Shown here: positions 53,986 to 62,980 of the stretch, in pieces
Position numbering within the stretch: the stretch's first letter is position 1
How the letters are laid out: each line of letters starts with the position of its first letter
Assembly: GCA_004796425.1 (NCBI GenBank)
Contig: QZLB01000134.1
Location: 1-62,980 of the forward strand
Origin: Desulfobulbaceae bacterium
GTDB lineage: Bacteria; Desulfobacterota; Desulfobulbia; Desulfobulbales; Desulfocapsaceae
Length of the DNA: 62,980 nt
Direction: 5' to 3'
The notes under the pieces: model-generated
What the model was told of the DNA's origin: nothing
Database searches by the model: none
The model's input: the letters and a program-made list of their open reading frames with translations, nothing else
Translations under genes and position numbers: made by a program

Positions 53986-56394
53986 GTGACTGAAGAATTA
54001 CATAATTATGATGCGGGGCAGATCAAGGTACTGGATGGTCTTGAAGCGGTTAGAAAAAGACCAGCTATGTATATCGGCAATACCGCTACTGAGGGACTTC
54101 ATCATCTGATTTGGGAAGTTGTTGATAATAGTATAGATGAAGCTTTAGCAGGGTATTGCAAAAGAATCAGGGTTACGATTCATGAAGATAACGCAATAAC
54201 CGTTGAAGATGATGGACGTGGTATTCCAGTTGATATTCATCCAACGGAAAACATATCCGCACTGGAATTGGTAATGACTACCTTGCATGCCGGTGGCAAG
54301 TTTGATCACTCAACTTATAAAGTTTCCGGTGGTCTGCACGGGGTTGGTGTTTCAGTGGTCAATGCACTTTCAACCGAGGCATCTGCTGAAATCAGAAGGG
54401 ACGGCAAAAAATATCGTCAGCTTTACCGGTATGGAGAAAAGGTTGGTGATCTTGAAGAGATTGGCACTAGTGAGAAATCGGGCACCACGATATCATTTAA
54501 GGCTGATCCGGAAATATTTAATGAAACAACGGTTTATGATTATGAAATCGTCAAGAATAGACTAAGAGAACTCGCATTTTTAAATAAAGATGTTCGTATT
54601 TATTTAAAAGATGAGCGAAGTGGAGAAACTGATAAATTTCATGCCTCAGGCGGAATTGTTTCCTATGTTGAATATTTGAATAGAAACCGCACCCCTGTCT
54701 TTTCAGATCCGATCCTGATCAGTTCCGAAAAAGAGATGGTCGAGGTAGATATTTCTTTTCAGTATTTCGATGGCTATTCGGAACGGCTATTTTCTTTTGT
54801 CAATAATATTAACACGAAAGAAGGTGGAACTCATGTTGCTGGATTTCGAGCGGCATTAACCAAATGCATTAACAGATATGCCAGTGATGATATTATTCCC
54901 AAAAACCTCAGAGAGAAGATGGGAGGAGATGACGTAAGAGAAGGATTGACCTGCGTTATTTCCGTGCATGTACCAAACCCCCAATTTGAAGGACAGACCA
55001 AAACAAAGCTGGGAAACTCGGAAGTAAAATCAATTGTAGAATCAGTCTGCAATGAAAAACTGACGTTATTTCTCGAGCAAAATCCTCAGGTTGCTCGTCG
55101 AATTCTCACCAAAGTTGTTGAAGCAGCACGAGCACGAGAAGCAGCGAAAAAAGCACGCGATCTTTCCCGGAAGAAAGGATCCACCAGTTTATTAATGGCA
55201 GGTAAACTGGCGGAGTGTCAGGAAAAAGATCCGGCAAAACGTGAGATTTTTATTGTTGAGGGTGACTCAGCAGGTGGATCAGCGAAACAAGGGAGAGATC
55301 GATCTATTCAGGCTATTTTGCCTTTACGGGGTAAAATCATGAATGTTGAGAAAGCTCGCTTTGATAAAATACTGAACTCAGAGGAGATTAAGCAGCTTAT
55401 AGCAGCTCTGGGATGTGGCATTGGCAAAGATGAGTTTGATATTGAAAAACTTCGATATCACAAGATAATTATCATGACTGATGCCGATGTTGATGGGGCA
55501 CATATTCGAACGTTGCTTCTGACCTTTTTGTACCGGCAGATGCTGCCACTTATTATGGGTGGCTATGTCTATATTGGACAACCACCCTTATATCGTCTGG
55601 GAAAAGGAAAAAAAGAGGAATATTTCCTCGATGATATGGAGTTAAATAATCACCTCTTTACCCAGGCGAGCGACAAACTTACTATAGGCGTGGATGACAC
55701 GGAACTTTCCGGTGACGCGCTGGTTGAGGTTCTCCAGAATTTGTCGGTGTATCAGCGCATTGTCATGTTTATGAACCGGATGAATATCTGGGAAAAACTA
55801 CTCTATACCCTGCTCAATAAGGGAGTTCGAAAAGCAGATCAATTTGCCGATAAAGAACTGGTTCAAAGTATTGTAGAGGACCTTTCAGGTAATGGTGAGA
55901 TGAAAGTAGGAGCGATACGACCATGTCGATGGCGAGCAGATTGTTATGAAGTAGATGTTGCAATCAAAGGGCAGGCACAGATTATGACTACGCTTGGACC
56001 GCAAATTCCACTGATTCAGGAATATCGCTCAGCATTGCAGTTATTTCCCAAAATTAAACACCTGCTGGATAAAACATTCATTCTTCGAAGAACGCAAAAA
56101 GATGAGGCGGTGCAGGAAATTGAAGTAGGCCGGTGGGATCAGATGGTGGAACAGGTCAGAAACGAATCGTTTAAAGGAAGTCATCTGCAGCGATACAAGG
56201 GATTAGGCGAAATGAACCCTGAACAATTATGGGAAACCACCATGAATCCTGAGAAAAGAATGTTGCTGCAGGTGCAGGTACAGGATGCAGAAGCGGCCGA
56301 TGAGATGTTCACAACACTAATGGGTGATAAAGTTGAACCACGTCGGGAGTTTATTCAGAATCATGCGTTGGAAGTTACCGACCTCGATATATAA
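53986..56394 (+). CDS. gyrB: DNA gyrase subunit B
   Basis: An 802-residue type II topoisomerase ATPase subunit: YIGNTATEGLHHLIWEVVDN, GRGIPVDIHP, GGLHGVGVSVVNALS, and the TOPRIM motifs EGDSAGGSAKQGRDR and DADVDGAHIRTLLL. HLQRYKGLGEMNPEQLW marks the GyrA-binding end. The start is a GTG with AAGGGAA upstream. gyrA follows 26 bases later; recF, often found before gyrB, is absent. Confidence 0.98.
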   Translation: MTEELHNYDAGQIKVLDGLEAVRKRPAMYIGNTATEGLHHLIWEVVDNSIDEALAGYCKRIRVTIHEDNAITVEDDGRGIPVDIHPTENISALELVMTTLHAGGKFDHSTYKVSGGLHGVGVSVVNALSTEASAEIRRDGKKYRQLYRYGEKVGDLEEIGTSEKSGTTISFKADPEIFNETTVYDYEIVKNRLRELAFLNKDVRIYLKDERSGETDKFHASGGIVSYVEYLNRNRTPVFSDPILISSEKEMVEVDISFQYFDGYSERLFSFVNNINTKEGGTHVAGFRAALTKCINRYASDDIIPKNLREKMGGDDVREGLTCVISVHVPNPQFEGQTKTKLGNSEVKSIVESVCNEKLTLFLEQNPQVARRILTKVVEAARAREAAKKARDLSRKKGSTSLLMAGKLAECQEKDPAKREIFIVEGDSAGGSAKQGRDRSIQAILPLRGKIMNVEKARFDKILNSEEIKQLIAALGCGIGKDEFDIEKLRYHKIIIMTDADVDGAHIRTLLLTFLYRQMLPLIMGGYVYIGQPPLYRLGKGKKEEYFLDDMELNNHLFTQASDKLTIGVDDTELSGDALVEVLQNLSVYQRIVMFMNRMNIWEKLLYTLLNKGVRKADQFADKELVQSIVEDLSGNGEMKVGAIRPCRWRADCYEVDVAIKGQAQIMTTLGPQIPLIQEYRSALQLFPKIKHLLDKTFILRRTQKDEAVQEIEVGRWDQMVEQVRNESFKGSHLQRYKGLGEMNPEQLWETTMNPEKRMLLQVQVQDAEAADEMFTTLMGDKVEPRREFIQNHALEVTDLDI

Positions 56395-56420
56395 CAACTA
56401 TAAAAACTTAAGAAACGTAC

Positions 56421-58910
56421 ATGGCTATTGATAAAGAAACAGGTACCCATTCAAACGAATTTCCAAAAATTTCGATTGAAAAAGAGCTAAAGAAATCCTA
56501 CCTGGATTACGCAATGAGTGTCATTGCAGGTAGAGCACTTCCAGATGTCAGGGATGGTTTAAAACCCGTTCATAGAAGAGTACTCTACGCCATGCGTGAA
56601 CTCGGAGTTTTTTATAACCGACCTTTTGTCAAATCAGCCCGCATTGTCGGTGATGTTATTGGTAAGTTTCACCCGCATGGTGATACCGCAGCCTATGATA
56701 CCCTGGTCCGGATGGCCCAGGACTTTTCCATGCGTTATCCTCTGGTTAATGGACAGGGAAACTTTGGTTCACAGGACGGAGATTCTCCTGCAGCGATGCG
56801 TTATACCGAAGCACGTATGACCCGGATCGATCGTGAAATTGTTGCTGATCTTGACAAGGAAACCGTTGATTTTGTACCAAACTACGATAACTCATTAACA
56901 GAGCCATCGGTACTTCCCAGTAAAATACCGAATTTACTGGTAAACGGATCATCTGGTATTGCTGTAGGTATGGCGACCAACATACCGCCCCATAATCTTT
57001 CAGAGGTTGTTGATGGGCTAATCGCCCTGGTTGAAGATCCCAATATTGCCGTACATCAGCTCTTCTCAATTATTTCAGGTCCGGATTTTCCAACCGGTGG
57101 GATTATCTGCGGCCGGTCAGGTATTCGTGAGGCTTATGAAACGGGGCGTGGCATTATTGTTATGCGGGCACGCACCGAGGTTGAAAAGTCAAAAGATGGT
57201 AAACGAGAATCAATCATCGTAACTGAAATACCCTATCAACAAAACAAAGCAGTTCTGGTAGAGAAAATCGCGCAGCTAATCAAAGATAAGAGGTTAACAG
57301 CGATTTCAGAGGTCCGTGATGAGTCTGACCGTCAAGGATTACGAATCGTCATGGATTTGAAAAAAGACGAAATTGCTGATGTTGTGATTAACCAGTTATT
57401 TAAAATGACCCCAATGCAGCGGTCATTTGGCATCATTTTTCTTGCTATTGTCAATAACAAACCGGAAATTTTAAATCTCAAACAGATCCTGGATCATTTT
57501 ATCCAGCATCGTCGAGTTGTTGTATACCGTAGAACCTCATATGAATTGACCAAGGCAGAAGAGCGGGCCCATATTCTTGAGGGACTGAATATCGCGATTA
57601 ATAATCTCGATGATGTGGTTGAACTCATAAAAGCTTCCAAAAACCCGGCAGAGGCAAAATCAGAGCTGATAAAACGTTATGATTTGAGCGATATCCAGGC
57701 CCAGACAATCCTAGACATGAGACTTCAGCGACTGACTGGTCTTGAACGTGATAAAATTGCTCAGGATTATCAGGATATCATCGCAGAAATAGCACGGTTG
57801 AAGGGAATTCTCGCCGACGATACACTTGTGATGGATATCATCAAAAATGAGTTTCTGGAAATAAAAGAGACTTATGGAGATGAGAGAAAAACAGAGATCA
57901 TTGACGCTGTTGATGAAATCCTGCCTGAAGACCTGATTGCACCTGAAGAAATGGCCGTAACGGTAACCCACTCCGGTTACATAAAACGAAATCCGGTGAG
58001 CCTGTATCGTTCACAGCATCGTGGCGGAAAGGGAGTGAAAGGTGTCGCCAATGTCGAGGAAGATTACGTTTCAGCGCTTTATGTTGCCTCTACCCTTGAT
58101 ACCTTCCTATTTTTTACCAACTATGGCAAGGTCTTCTGGCGCAAAGTATACCAGCTTCCTCTGGTCGGTCGGACTGCACGAGGGAAGGCTATTGTTAACT
58201 TATTGGAGCTCGACGAAGGGGAAAAAGTTGCCGCTATTTTGCCGATATCTTCTTTTGAAGATGACCAGGGATCGAAAACCATCATGATGGTTACCCGTTC
58301 TGGCAGAGTGAAGAAAACAAGCTTGTCAGAATTTCATAGACCGCTGAGAAAAGGCAAACGAGCACTGACAATCAATGAAGGCGATGAAATAATTTCTGCA
58401 AACATATTAAGCGGAGATGATTCAATCTTCATGATTTCCCGGAAGGGAATCTCAATTCGTTTTCATGAAGATGATGTGAGAGCAATGGGCAGAACAGCCG
58501 CTGGAGTTAAAGGCATAAAACTGCAGAAAGACGATTATATCGTTGGTGCAGGAGTTATAAGGAAAGACTCTGAAGATACCATTTTGACCGTTACCGAAAA
58601 TGGTTATGGCAAACGGTCTCCTGCAGCTGATTACCGAGTGCAGAAAAGGGCAGGCAAGGGGATTTACGCAATTAAGGCAAGCGATAGAAATGGACCCGTG
58701 GTTGGTTCAATGATCGTTGAGGAAGATCAGGAGGTCATTCTTATCGCCGACACCGGAAAAATGATTCGGATGAACCTGGAAGCGATTAGAGTAATAGGGA
58801 GAACAACCCAAGGGGTTCGGCTAATAAATCTAGAGACTAATGAGAAAGTCGTGGCGATGGACATATTAGCCGCTGATGAAACAGACGAAACAGATCAGAT
58901 AGATGTCTAA
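56421..58910 (+). CDS. gyrA: DNA gyrase subunit A
   Basis: An 829-residue subunit: [23 protein letters not shown] (split family motif), catalytic Tyr128 in MRYTEARM, and the GyrA box in [10 protein letters not shown] leading into a C-terminal beta-pinwheel. The position equal to E. coli Ser83 is Thr89 and Asp87 is Asp93. With GyrB it introduces negative supercoils. Its last 8 bases overlap gpsA. Confidence 0.98.
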   Translation: MAIDKETGTHSNEFPKISIEKELKKSYLDYAMSVIAGRALPDVRDGLKPVHRRVLYAMRELGVFYNRPFVKSARIVGDVIGKFHPHGDTAAYDTLVRMAQDFSMRYPLVNGQGNFGSQDGDSPAAMRYTEARMTRIDREIVADLDKETVDFVPNYDNSLTEPSVLPSKIPNLLVNGSSGIAVGMATNIPPHNLSEVVDGLIALVEDPNIAVHQLFSIISGPDFPTGGIICGRSGIREAYETGRGIIVMRARTEVEKSKDGKRESIIVTEIPYQQNKAVLVEKIAQLIKDKRLTAISEVRDESDRQGLRIVMDLKKDEIADVVINQLFKMTPMQRSFGIIFLAIVNNKPEILNLKQILDHFIQHRRVVVYRRTSYELTKAEERAHILEGLNIAINNLDDVVELIKASKNPAEAKSELIKRYDLSDIQAQTILDMRLQRLTGLERDKIAQDYQDIIAEIARLKGILADDTLVMDIIKNEFLEIKETYGDERKTEIIDAVDEILPEDLIAPEEMAVTVTHSGYIKRNPVSLYRSQHRGGKGVKGVANVEEDYVSALYVASTLDTFLFFTNYGKVFWRKVYQLPLVGRTARGKAIVNLLELDEGEKVAAILPISSFEDDQGSKTIMMVTRSGRVKKTSLSEFHRPLRKGKRALTINEGDEIISANILSGDDSIFMISRKGISIRFHEDDVRAMGRTAAGVKGIKLQKDDYIVGAGVIRKDSEDTILTVTENGYGKRSPAADYRVQKRAGKGIYAIKASDRNGPVVGSMIVEEDQEVILIADTGKMIRMNLEAIRVIGRTTQGVRLINLETNEKVVAMDILAADETDETDQIDV

Positions 58911-59919
58911 ATCAAAACAGATTGCAGTGGTTGGCGCCGGTAGCTGGGGAACCGCACTGGCGCTCGCCCTCTCGCGGAAGGGTCACCAGGTGAGCTTATG
59001 GGACTATGATTCTGACCATATCCAGACACTTGCCGGTGCCCGTGTAAATAACAGGTATCTGCCCGATCATCCTTTCCCGGATACGTTGGTACCTGAAAAA
59101 AGTCTGAAGGTTTGTGTTCAAAACAAGCAAATCATTTTAATGGTGGTACCAACCCATGGCTTTCGTTCTGTTTTTGAACAGATTGCTAACGTTTTAGAAA
59201 CTAGGGTCGCAATTGTTTCTGCCTCTAAAGGAGTAGAAAACGAAACACTGCTTACCATGTCTCAAATCATGACTGAGATCGTAACCTCGTACGGTAAACA
59301 AGAAACGGTTGAACTTGCCGTACTTTCAGGACCATCATTTGCCAAAGAGGTGGCTAACCAGACCCCAACAGCGGTAACTATAGGTTGTAAGGACTCCGAA
59401 ACCGCATGTGATCTACAGGAAACCTTCAACACTCAGAGCCTCAGGGTATATTCGAGCAGCGATTTGATCGGGCTTGAAATTAGTGCTGCCTTGAAGAATA
59501 TCGTTGCGATAGCAGCGGGAATTTGTGATGGCCTTAGATATGGCACAAACACCCGGGCTGCTCTTATAACCAGAGGACTTGCCGAAATTGCGAGGTTTGG
59601 TATCCACTTTGGAGCCGAAACTGAAACCTTTTATGGTTTGAGCGGTATGGGTGATCTGGTACTTACCTGTACTGGAGATCTAAGTAGAAACCGTACGGTT
59701 GGGTTAAAACTCGGCCAGGGTAAAGGCCTCGAACAGATACTCGAAGAAATGTCGATGGTCGCAGAGGGTGTCAAGACAACAAAATCGGTCTATGATCTCT
59801 CCCAAAAACTATCTATTGAAATGCCCATCACCGAGCAGGTTTACGAGATTCTCTACAAGGGAAAGAACTGCAGTCTGGCAGTGAAGGATCTGCTGAGTCG
59901 TGAATTAAAACCTGAATAG
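58903..59919 (+). CDS. gpsA: Glycerol-3-phosphate dehydrogenase [NAD(P)+]
   Basis: A 338-residue enzyme: [21 protein letters not shown] nucleotide loop (one residue longer than the core motif), SGPSFAKEV, the catalytic Lys in [12 protein letters not shown], and [20 protein letters not shown]. It makes sn-glycerol 3-phosphate for phospholipids. Its ATG lies inside the gyrA end, so it is coupled to the gyrase operon. Confidence 0.96.
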   Translation: MSKSKQIAVVGAGSWGTALALALSRKGHQVSLWDYDSDHIQTLAGARVNNRYLPDHPFPDTLVPEKSLKVCVQNKQIILMVVPTHGFRSVFEQIANVLETRVAIVSASKGVENETLLTMSQIMTEIVTSYGKQETVELAVLSGPSFAKEVANQTPTAVTIGCKDSETACDLQETFNTQSLRVYSSSDLIGLEISAALKNIVAIAAGICDGLRYGTNTRAALITRGLAEIARFGIHFGAETETFYGLSGMGDLVLTCTGDLSRNRTVGLKLGQGKGLEQILEEMSMVAEGVKTTKSVYDLSQKLSIEMPITEQVYEILYKGKNCSLAVKDLLSRELKPE

Positions 59920-59971
59920 CCTCGTCTCAACATCCCCGTCACCACCAAACTTACTTAAAATCCCCTATTTA

Positions 59972-60643
59972 TTACTGGGACCAGTCATTGTGTTCAAACT
60001 CGCTGTGATCTGGCTGTTCTGGAAGCTCCTCCATCATTCGAGTCTTAACCCACTGCATAATTTTTGGTATTTCGCTTTGAATTTCCTTCATGACTTTACC
60101 GCGATGGCTCACCGAGTTTTTTTCCGTAAGCGATAATTCTGCAAATGTTTTATCAAGTGACGGGTAATAGAAAACTGGATCATAACCAAACCCAGAATCA
60201 CCTCTCTTCTCTTCTGTAATCAGACCGTCGCAGGTTGCTTCATAGGTCAATGCTGGGCCCGATGGGGTGGCAATTGAAACAACACAGGTAAAGTGGGCAC
60301 CACGATTGGTTTTGCCGGTCATTTCAGAGATCAGTTTCTGGCAATTCTCCACATCAGTTGCATGTTTACCAGCGTATCGAGCAGAATAAACACCGGGCGC
60401 ACCGTCAAGTGCATCAACACTGAGACCAGAGTCATCCGCAATACATGGAATCCCTAATACCTTTGCATAGTGGTGGGCCTTTTTATAGGCATTATCATCA
60501 AAGGTTTTGCCATCCTCCACCGCTTCAGGCAGTGGTCCAAAGTCGGAGAGGCTTTTAATTTCGACAGGGAAATCAGTAAAAATAGTTTTAAATTCCTTGA
60601 TCTTGTTTTTGTTGGTAGTTGCCAATACGAGTAAATCAAACAT
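59972..60643 (-). CDS. rdgB: XTP/dITP diphosphatase (RdgB/HAM1)
   Basis: A 223-residue house-cleaning pyrophosphatase: LATTNKNKIKEFK, DNAYKKAHHYAK, ADDSGLSVDALDGAPGVYSARYAG and GDSGFGYDPVFYYP, ending VSHRGKVMKEI. It removes deaminated purine nucleotides. The C-terminal ~20 residues (acidic, His/Asp-rich) extend beyond the usual end. The ATG overlaps the queH stop by 8 bases. Confidence 0.95.
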   Translation of the reverse strand: MFDLLVLATTNKNKIKEFKTIFTDFPVEIKSLSDFGPLPEAVEDGKTFDDNAYKKAHHYAKVLGIPCIADDSGLSVDALDGAPGVYSARYAGKHATDVENCQKLISEMTGKTNRGAHFTCVVSIATPSGPALTYEATCDGLITEEKRGDSGFGYDPVFYYPSLDKTFAELSLTEKNSVSHRGKVMKEIQSEIPKIMQWVKTRMMEELPEQPDHSEFEHNDWSQ

Positions 60644-61205
60644 GGTTATCTCTCTTTTTCTTCAATCGTTTCTTAAGACGGTTATCGTATCGCTCCTGTT
60701 CACTGAAAATACATCCACAATACTTTTGCTGATACAGGTTTAACTCAGTCGCCTCCTTGCCCGCCTGTTCCCATCCATCCCTGAAGTCCTGATAGTAAAA
60801 TGATACGCCTTCACGCTTAGCATAATGATGGCCTGTGGATTGTATTAGATCATGGTTTTGGTGAATAGAAAACATCAGCGTTGTAGTGAAGTGTGTAAAG
60901 TTGTTATCACGTGCAAGCTGTGCTGTTCTTTTTAATCTTGTTTCATAACAAACACGGCAACGCTGAGATTCTCTAAATGCGACAGATCTAAGATACTGTC
61001 CGATACCATAATCTCGATCAATAATCACTTTGAAGTTGCGTTGCTCCGCCAAATCAATGAATGAGTTCAAACGTGACCTGAACTCCCGATAGGGGTGTAT
61101 GTTCGGGTTGTAAAAGTAACAGGTAAAACCAACATTCTGCTCCTGTAAAATCTGGGTTGGGTAGAGTAGACAGGGAGCACAACACGTATGAATAAGAACA
61201 TTCAT
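60636..61205 (-). CDS. queH: Epoxyqueuosine reductase QueH
   Basis: A 189-residue protein with the QueH (DUF208) cysteine set: HTCCAPC (Cys8, 9, 12), RCRVCYETRL in the middle and KYCGCIFSE near the end. It reduces epoxyqueuosine to queuosine in tRNA as the non-cobalamin alternative to QueG. It overlaps rdgB and lies 15 bases after the sigma-54 activator gene. Confidence 0.94.
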   Translation of the reverse strand: MNVLIHTCCAPCLLYPTQILQEQNVGFTCYFYNPNIHPYREFRSRLNSFIDLAEQRNFKVIIDRDYGIGQYLRSVAFRESQRCRVCYETRLKRTAQLARDNNFTHFTTTLMFSIHQNHDLIQSTGHHYAKREGVSFYYQDFRDGWEQAGKEATELNLYQQKYCGCIFSEQERYDNRLKKRLKKKRDNHV

Positions 61206-61220
61206 TGAAATCAGAAAAAC

Positions 61221-62771
61221 TCAGATTTTATACTGCTTGGGATTGATTCCGTATTGGTGTATTTTGTAGTTAATAATTCTCAAACTGGTGTCAAGAAAGT
61301 TCGCTGTTTTGGTCTGGTTGCCGTTATTTTTCTTGAGACCGTCAATTATAAGTTCTTTTTCAAAGTTTTCCACAGCAGTGGTAAGTGATAATGGTTTTCC
61401 ACCGGAAACGGTTTCTGATACCTGAAGCGTTGGTGGGAGGTGAGTTCCCTTAATTGAATCACCATCACATATCAAAACAGCCCGCTCAATACAATTCTGC
61501 AGTTCTCTGACATTACCTGGCCAGTGGTACTGGATGAGCAGATCGATGGCTGAGGTTGATATTCTGGTAATTGTTTTGCCATTTTCCTTTGAAAACTTGT
61601 CGAGAAAAAACTCTGCAATCAAAAGGATATCGGTTCTTCTTTCCCTCAACGGTGGCATGTAGATAGGAAATACATTTAATCGGTAATAAAGATCCTCTCT
61701 GAAGGAGCCTGATGATACAGACTTCTCAAGATCACGATTAGTCGCTGCCACCAGTCGAACATCACATGATATTTGTTGGGCAGAACCGAGTCGCTGAAAA
61801 CTCCGTTCCTGCACTACGTTTAAAAGTTTAACTTGAACAGAATGCGAGATCTCTCCAATTTCATCGAGGAAAAGAGTACCGCCCTCCGCCACCTCAAACC
61901 TGCCTATTTTCCGTTCGTTCGCACCGGTAAAGGCCCCCTTTTCATGACCAAAAAGCTCACTTTCAAGTAAAGTTTCAGGCAGCGCAGAACAGTTGACAAC
62001 CACAAAAGGATTTTCCTTTCGTTTGCTGTTATAGTGGAGCGCTTTTGCTACCAGGGTTTTACCAGTACCGGACTCTCCACGGAGTAAAACGGTGGCATTT
62101 GAATCGACAACCCGGTGAACCATTTCATAAACATCTTGCATGCGACTGGAATTACCGATGATATCGTTAATTCTATTTTTTTCAGAAAGTTCACGCTTCA
62201 GTTTAAGGTTTTCAGTTTTTAGATTGTCTTTCTCACGGTTGACAATTTGGATTCTCCGAACAGTCTGCGCGATAATGGATGAGAGTACCGTTAAAAACTG
62301 TAAATCCTTGTTGGCCTGGTGGCCAAAACCATCCTGGTATACCCGATCGACACTCAACGCCCCAATGATAGACTTTCCATCCTTGATAGGAACACAGAGA
62401 AAACTGCGATTTTGATCATTGATATCCCCTCTTGATCGTGTCCGGTTAAGAAAAAGCGGTTCTTCAGCAATATGCGGTACGATAATCGGTTCGCCGGAAG
62501 CGACCACCCGTCCAGTTATACCTTCACCAATTTTATATTTTCCTCGTTTTCTTCCTTCAGCGGTAATGCCATGAGCAACTTCGATCTCCAGCTTTCCTGT
62601 AATTGGGTTGACAATGGTTACGGTACCATTTTCCATCACTTTCATTTCCGAGAGTAATGACATTGACTTCTCAAGACATTCGCTTAGCACGAAGGATGAT
62701 GCAAGCTCCTTTGTTATTTCATAGAGACAGGTGAGGTCTTCAAGGTGTGCATCGATGTTGTTAACAGTCAT
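61221..62771 (-). CDS. NifA-type sigma-54-dependent activator with GAF domain
   Basis: About 516 residues: a GAF domain (about 20-165), an AAA+ domain (about 190-420) with [14 protein letters not shown] and [11 protein letters not shown], and a C-terminal Fis-type HTH (about 470-510, [23 protein letters not shown]). GAFTGA contacts sigma-54, so it should activate -24/-12 promoters. GAF could sense a small molecule; the target is unknown, and no nif genes are here. ATG 62771 has GGAA 8 bases upstream; a GTG at 62810 is an alternative. Confidence 0.93.
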   Translation of the reverse strand: MTVNNIDAHLEDLTCLYEITKELASSFVLSECLEKSMSLLSEMKVMENGTVTIVNPITGKLEIEVAHGITAEGRKRGKYKIGEGITGRVVASGEPIIVPHIAEEPLFLNRTRSRGDINDQNRSFLCVPIKDGKSIIGALSVDRVYQDGFGHQANKDLQFLTVLSSIIAQTVRRIQIVNREKDNLKTENLKLKRELSEKNRINDIIGNSSRMQDVYEMVHRVVDSNATVLLRGESGTGKTLVAKALHYNSKRKENPFVVVNCSALPETLLESELFGHEKGAFTGANERKIGRFEVAEGGTLFLDEIGEISHSVQVKLLNVVQERSFQRLGSAQQISCDVRLVAATNRDLEKSVSSGSFREDLYYRLNVFPIYMPPLRERRTDILLIAEFFLDKFSKENGKTITRISTSAIDLLIQYHWPGNVRELQNCIERAVLICDGDSIKGTHLPPTLQVSETVSGGKPLSLTTAVENFEKELIIDGLKKNNGNQTKTANFLDTSLRIINYKIHQYGINPKQYKI

Positions 62772-62894
62772 AATTATGTTCCATATGTTCTGGTTTTTTA
62801 AAGTGCACACTGTACCATAAATGTATTGTTTTATCCAGGTAACCTTACAAAAATGTTATTTACACCGCTCTTTTTCTTTGGTAATGCGATGTTG

Positions 62895-62923
62895 TTGACA
62901 GATTTGCTGTTTGATGGTACAAG
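62895..62923 (+). promoter_or_regulatory. Promoter of the tRNA-Ser gene
   Basis: TTGACA at 62895-62900, a 17-base spacer, then TACAAG at 62918-62923. The tRNA starts 11 bases after the -10 element, as expected for a short leader. Confidence 0.8.
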
Positions 62924-62934
62924 GAAAATCCTTC

Positions 62935-62980
62935 GGAGGGATGGCCGAGTGGTTTAAGGCGGCGGTCTTGAAAACCGTTG
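62935..62980 (+). tRNA. tRNA-Ser(TGA), 5' part, cut by window end
   Basis: The 46 visible bases start GGAGGGATGGCCGAGTGG, the class II Ser pattern, with a D-arm and an anticodon stem-loop CGGT-CTTGAAA-ACCG, anticodon TGA. The long variable arm and 3' half lie beyond the window. Confidence 0.9.

Noticed and set aside
61221-62771. Nitrogen-fixation regulator NifA proper
   Set aside because: The GAF-AAA-Fis layout fits NifA, but no nif genes are in the window, so only the family is claimed.
1-62980. CRISPR arrays, insertion sequences or prophage
   Set aside because: I found no regularly spaced repeats, transposase, integrase or phage structural genes on either strand.

Overview
This window looks like a stretch of chromosome from a Gram-negative sulfur-metabolising deltaproteobacterium, most like the Desulfobulbales (Desulfobulbaceae/Desulfocapsaceae). 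The evidence is a mix of LPS and outer-membrane genes (kdsA, kdsC, lptC, pal), a Na+-pumping oxaloacetate decarboxylase (oadGAB), a small siroheme sulfite reductase-like protein, a YedE/TusA/DsrE sulfur cluster, and many complex histidine kinases. The taxonomic call is inference from gene content. I see no insertion sequences, prophage, CRISPR array or rRNA.

Layout. 1-9.1 kb: a partial sigma factor divergent from a vWA lipoprotein, a GtrA membrane protein, an ABM-domain protein, the oadG-oadA-oadB operon closed by a strong terminator, an IscA-like protein, and fabI on the other strand. 9.4-13.7 kb: small membrane and redox genes (a protein of unknown function, a hemolysin III-type protein, YqaA, a YkgJ-type Cys-cluster protein, the small sulfite reductase) converging on an exported MsrAB. 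13.8-20.6 kb: pyrG-kdsA-kdsC-lptC, then a periplasmic binding protein and a PAS histidine kinase. 20.5-25 kb: trmO (opposite strand), then nikR with a nickel ECF transporter (M, Q and O components) and a glycosyltransferase-like protein. 25.2-30.5 kb: a 1750-residue kinase with a degenerate Ser/Thr-kinase domain, an AAA ATPase, a helical-repeat region, GAF and a histidine kinase.

30.5-41.7 kb is all on the minus strand: a thioesterase, a second YkgJ-like protein, an AMMECR1 protein, a KAS III-like enzyme, a four-gene phosphorelay (two hybrid kinases, one receiver, one Hpt protein) without an obvious output domain, and rlmKL. 41.9-48.4 kb: a Pal lipoprotein convergent with a minus-strand run HDAC - HD-GYP regulator - gatC - gatA - hisC - cmk.

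48.6-51.4 kb holds the most interesting block: a YedE-type permease divergent from tusA, a dsrE-family gene, a DsrF-like gene and a 57-residue protein, bounded on both sides by strong hairpin terminators. It matches the yedE-tusA-dsrE ('YTD') type of cluster that, as far as I recall, has been associated with microbial sulfur disproportionation. 52.5-59.9 kb is the replication block dnaN-gyrB-gyrA-gpsA, preceded by an AT-rich gene-free region with DnaA-box-like sites (candidate oriC; neither dnaA nor recF is adjacent). The window ends with rdgB, queH, a NifA-type sigma-54 activator and the first 46 bases of a tRNA-Ser(TGA) gene with its own promoter.
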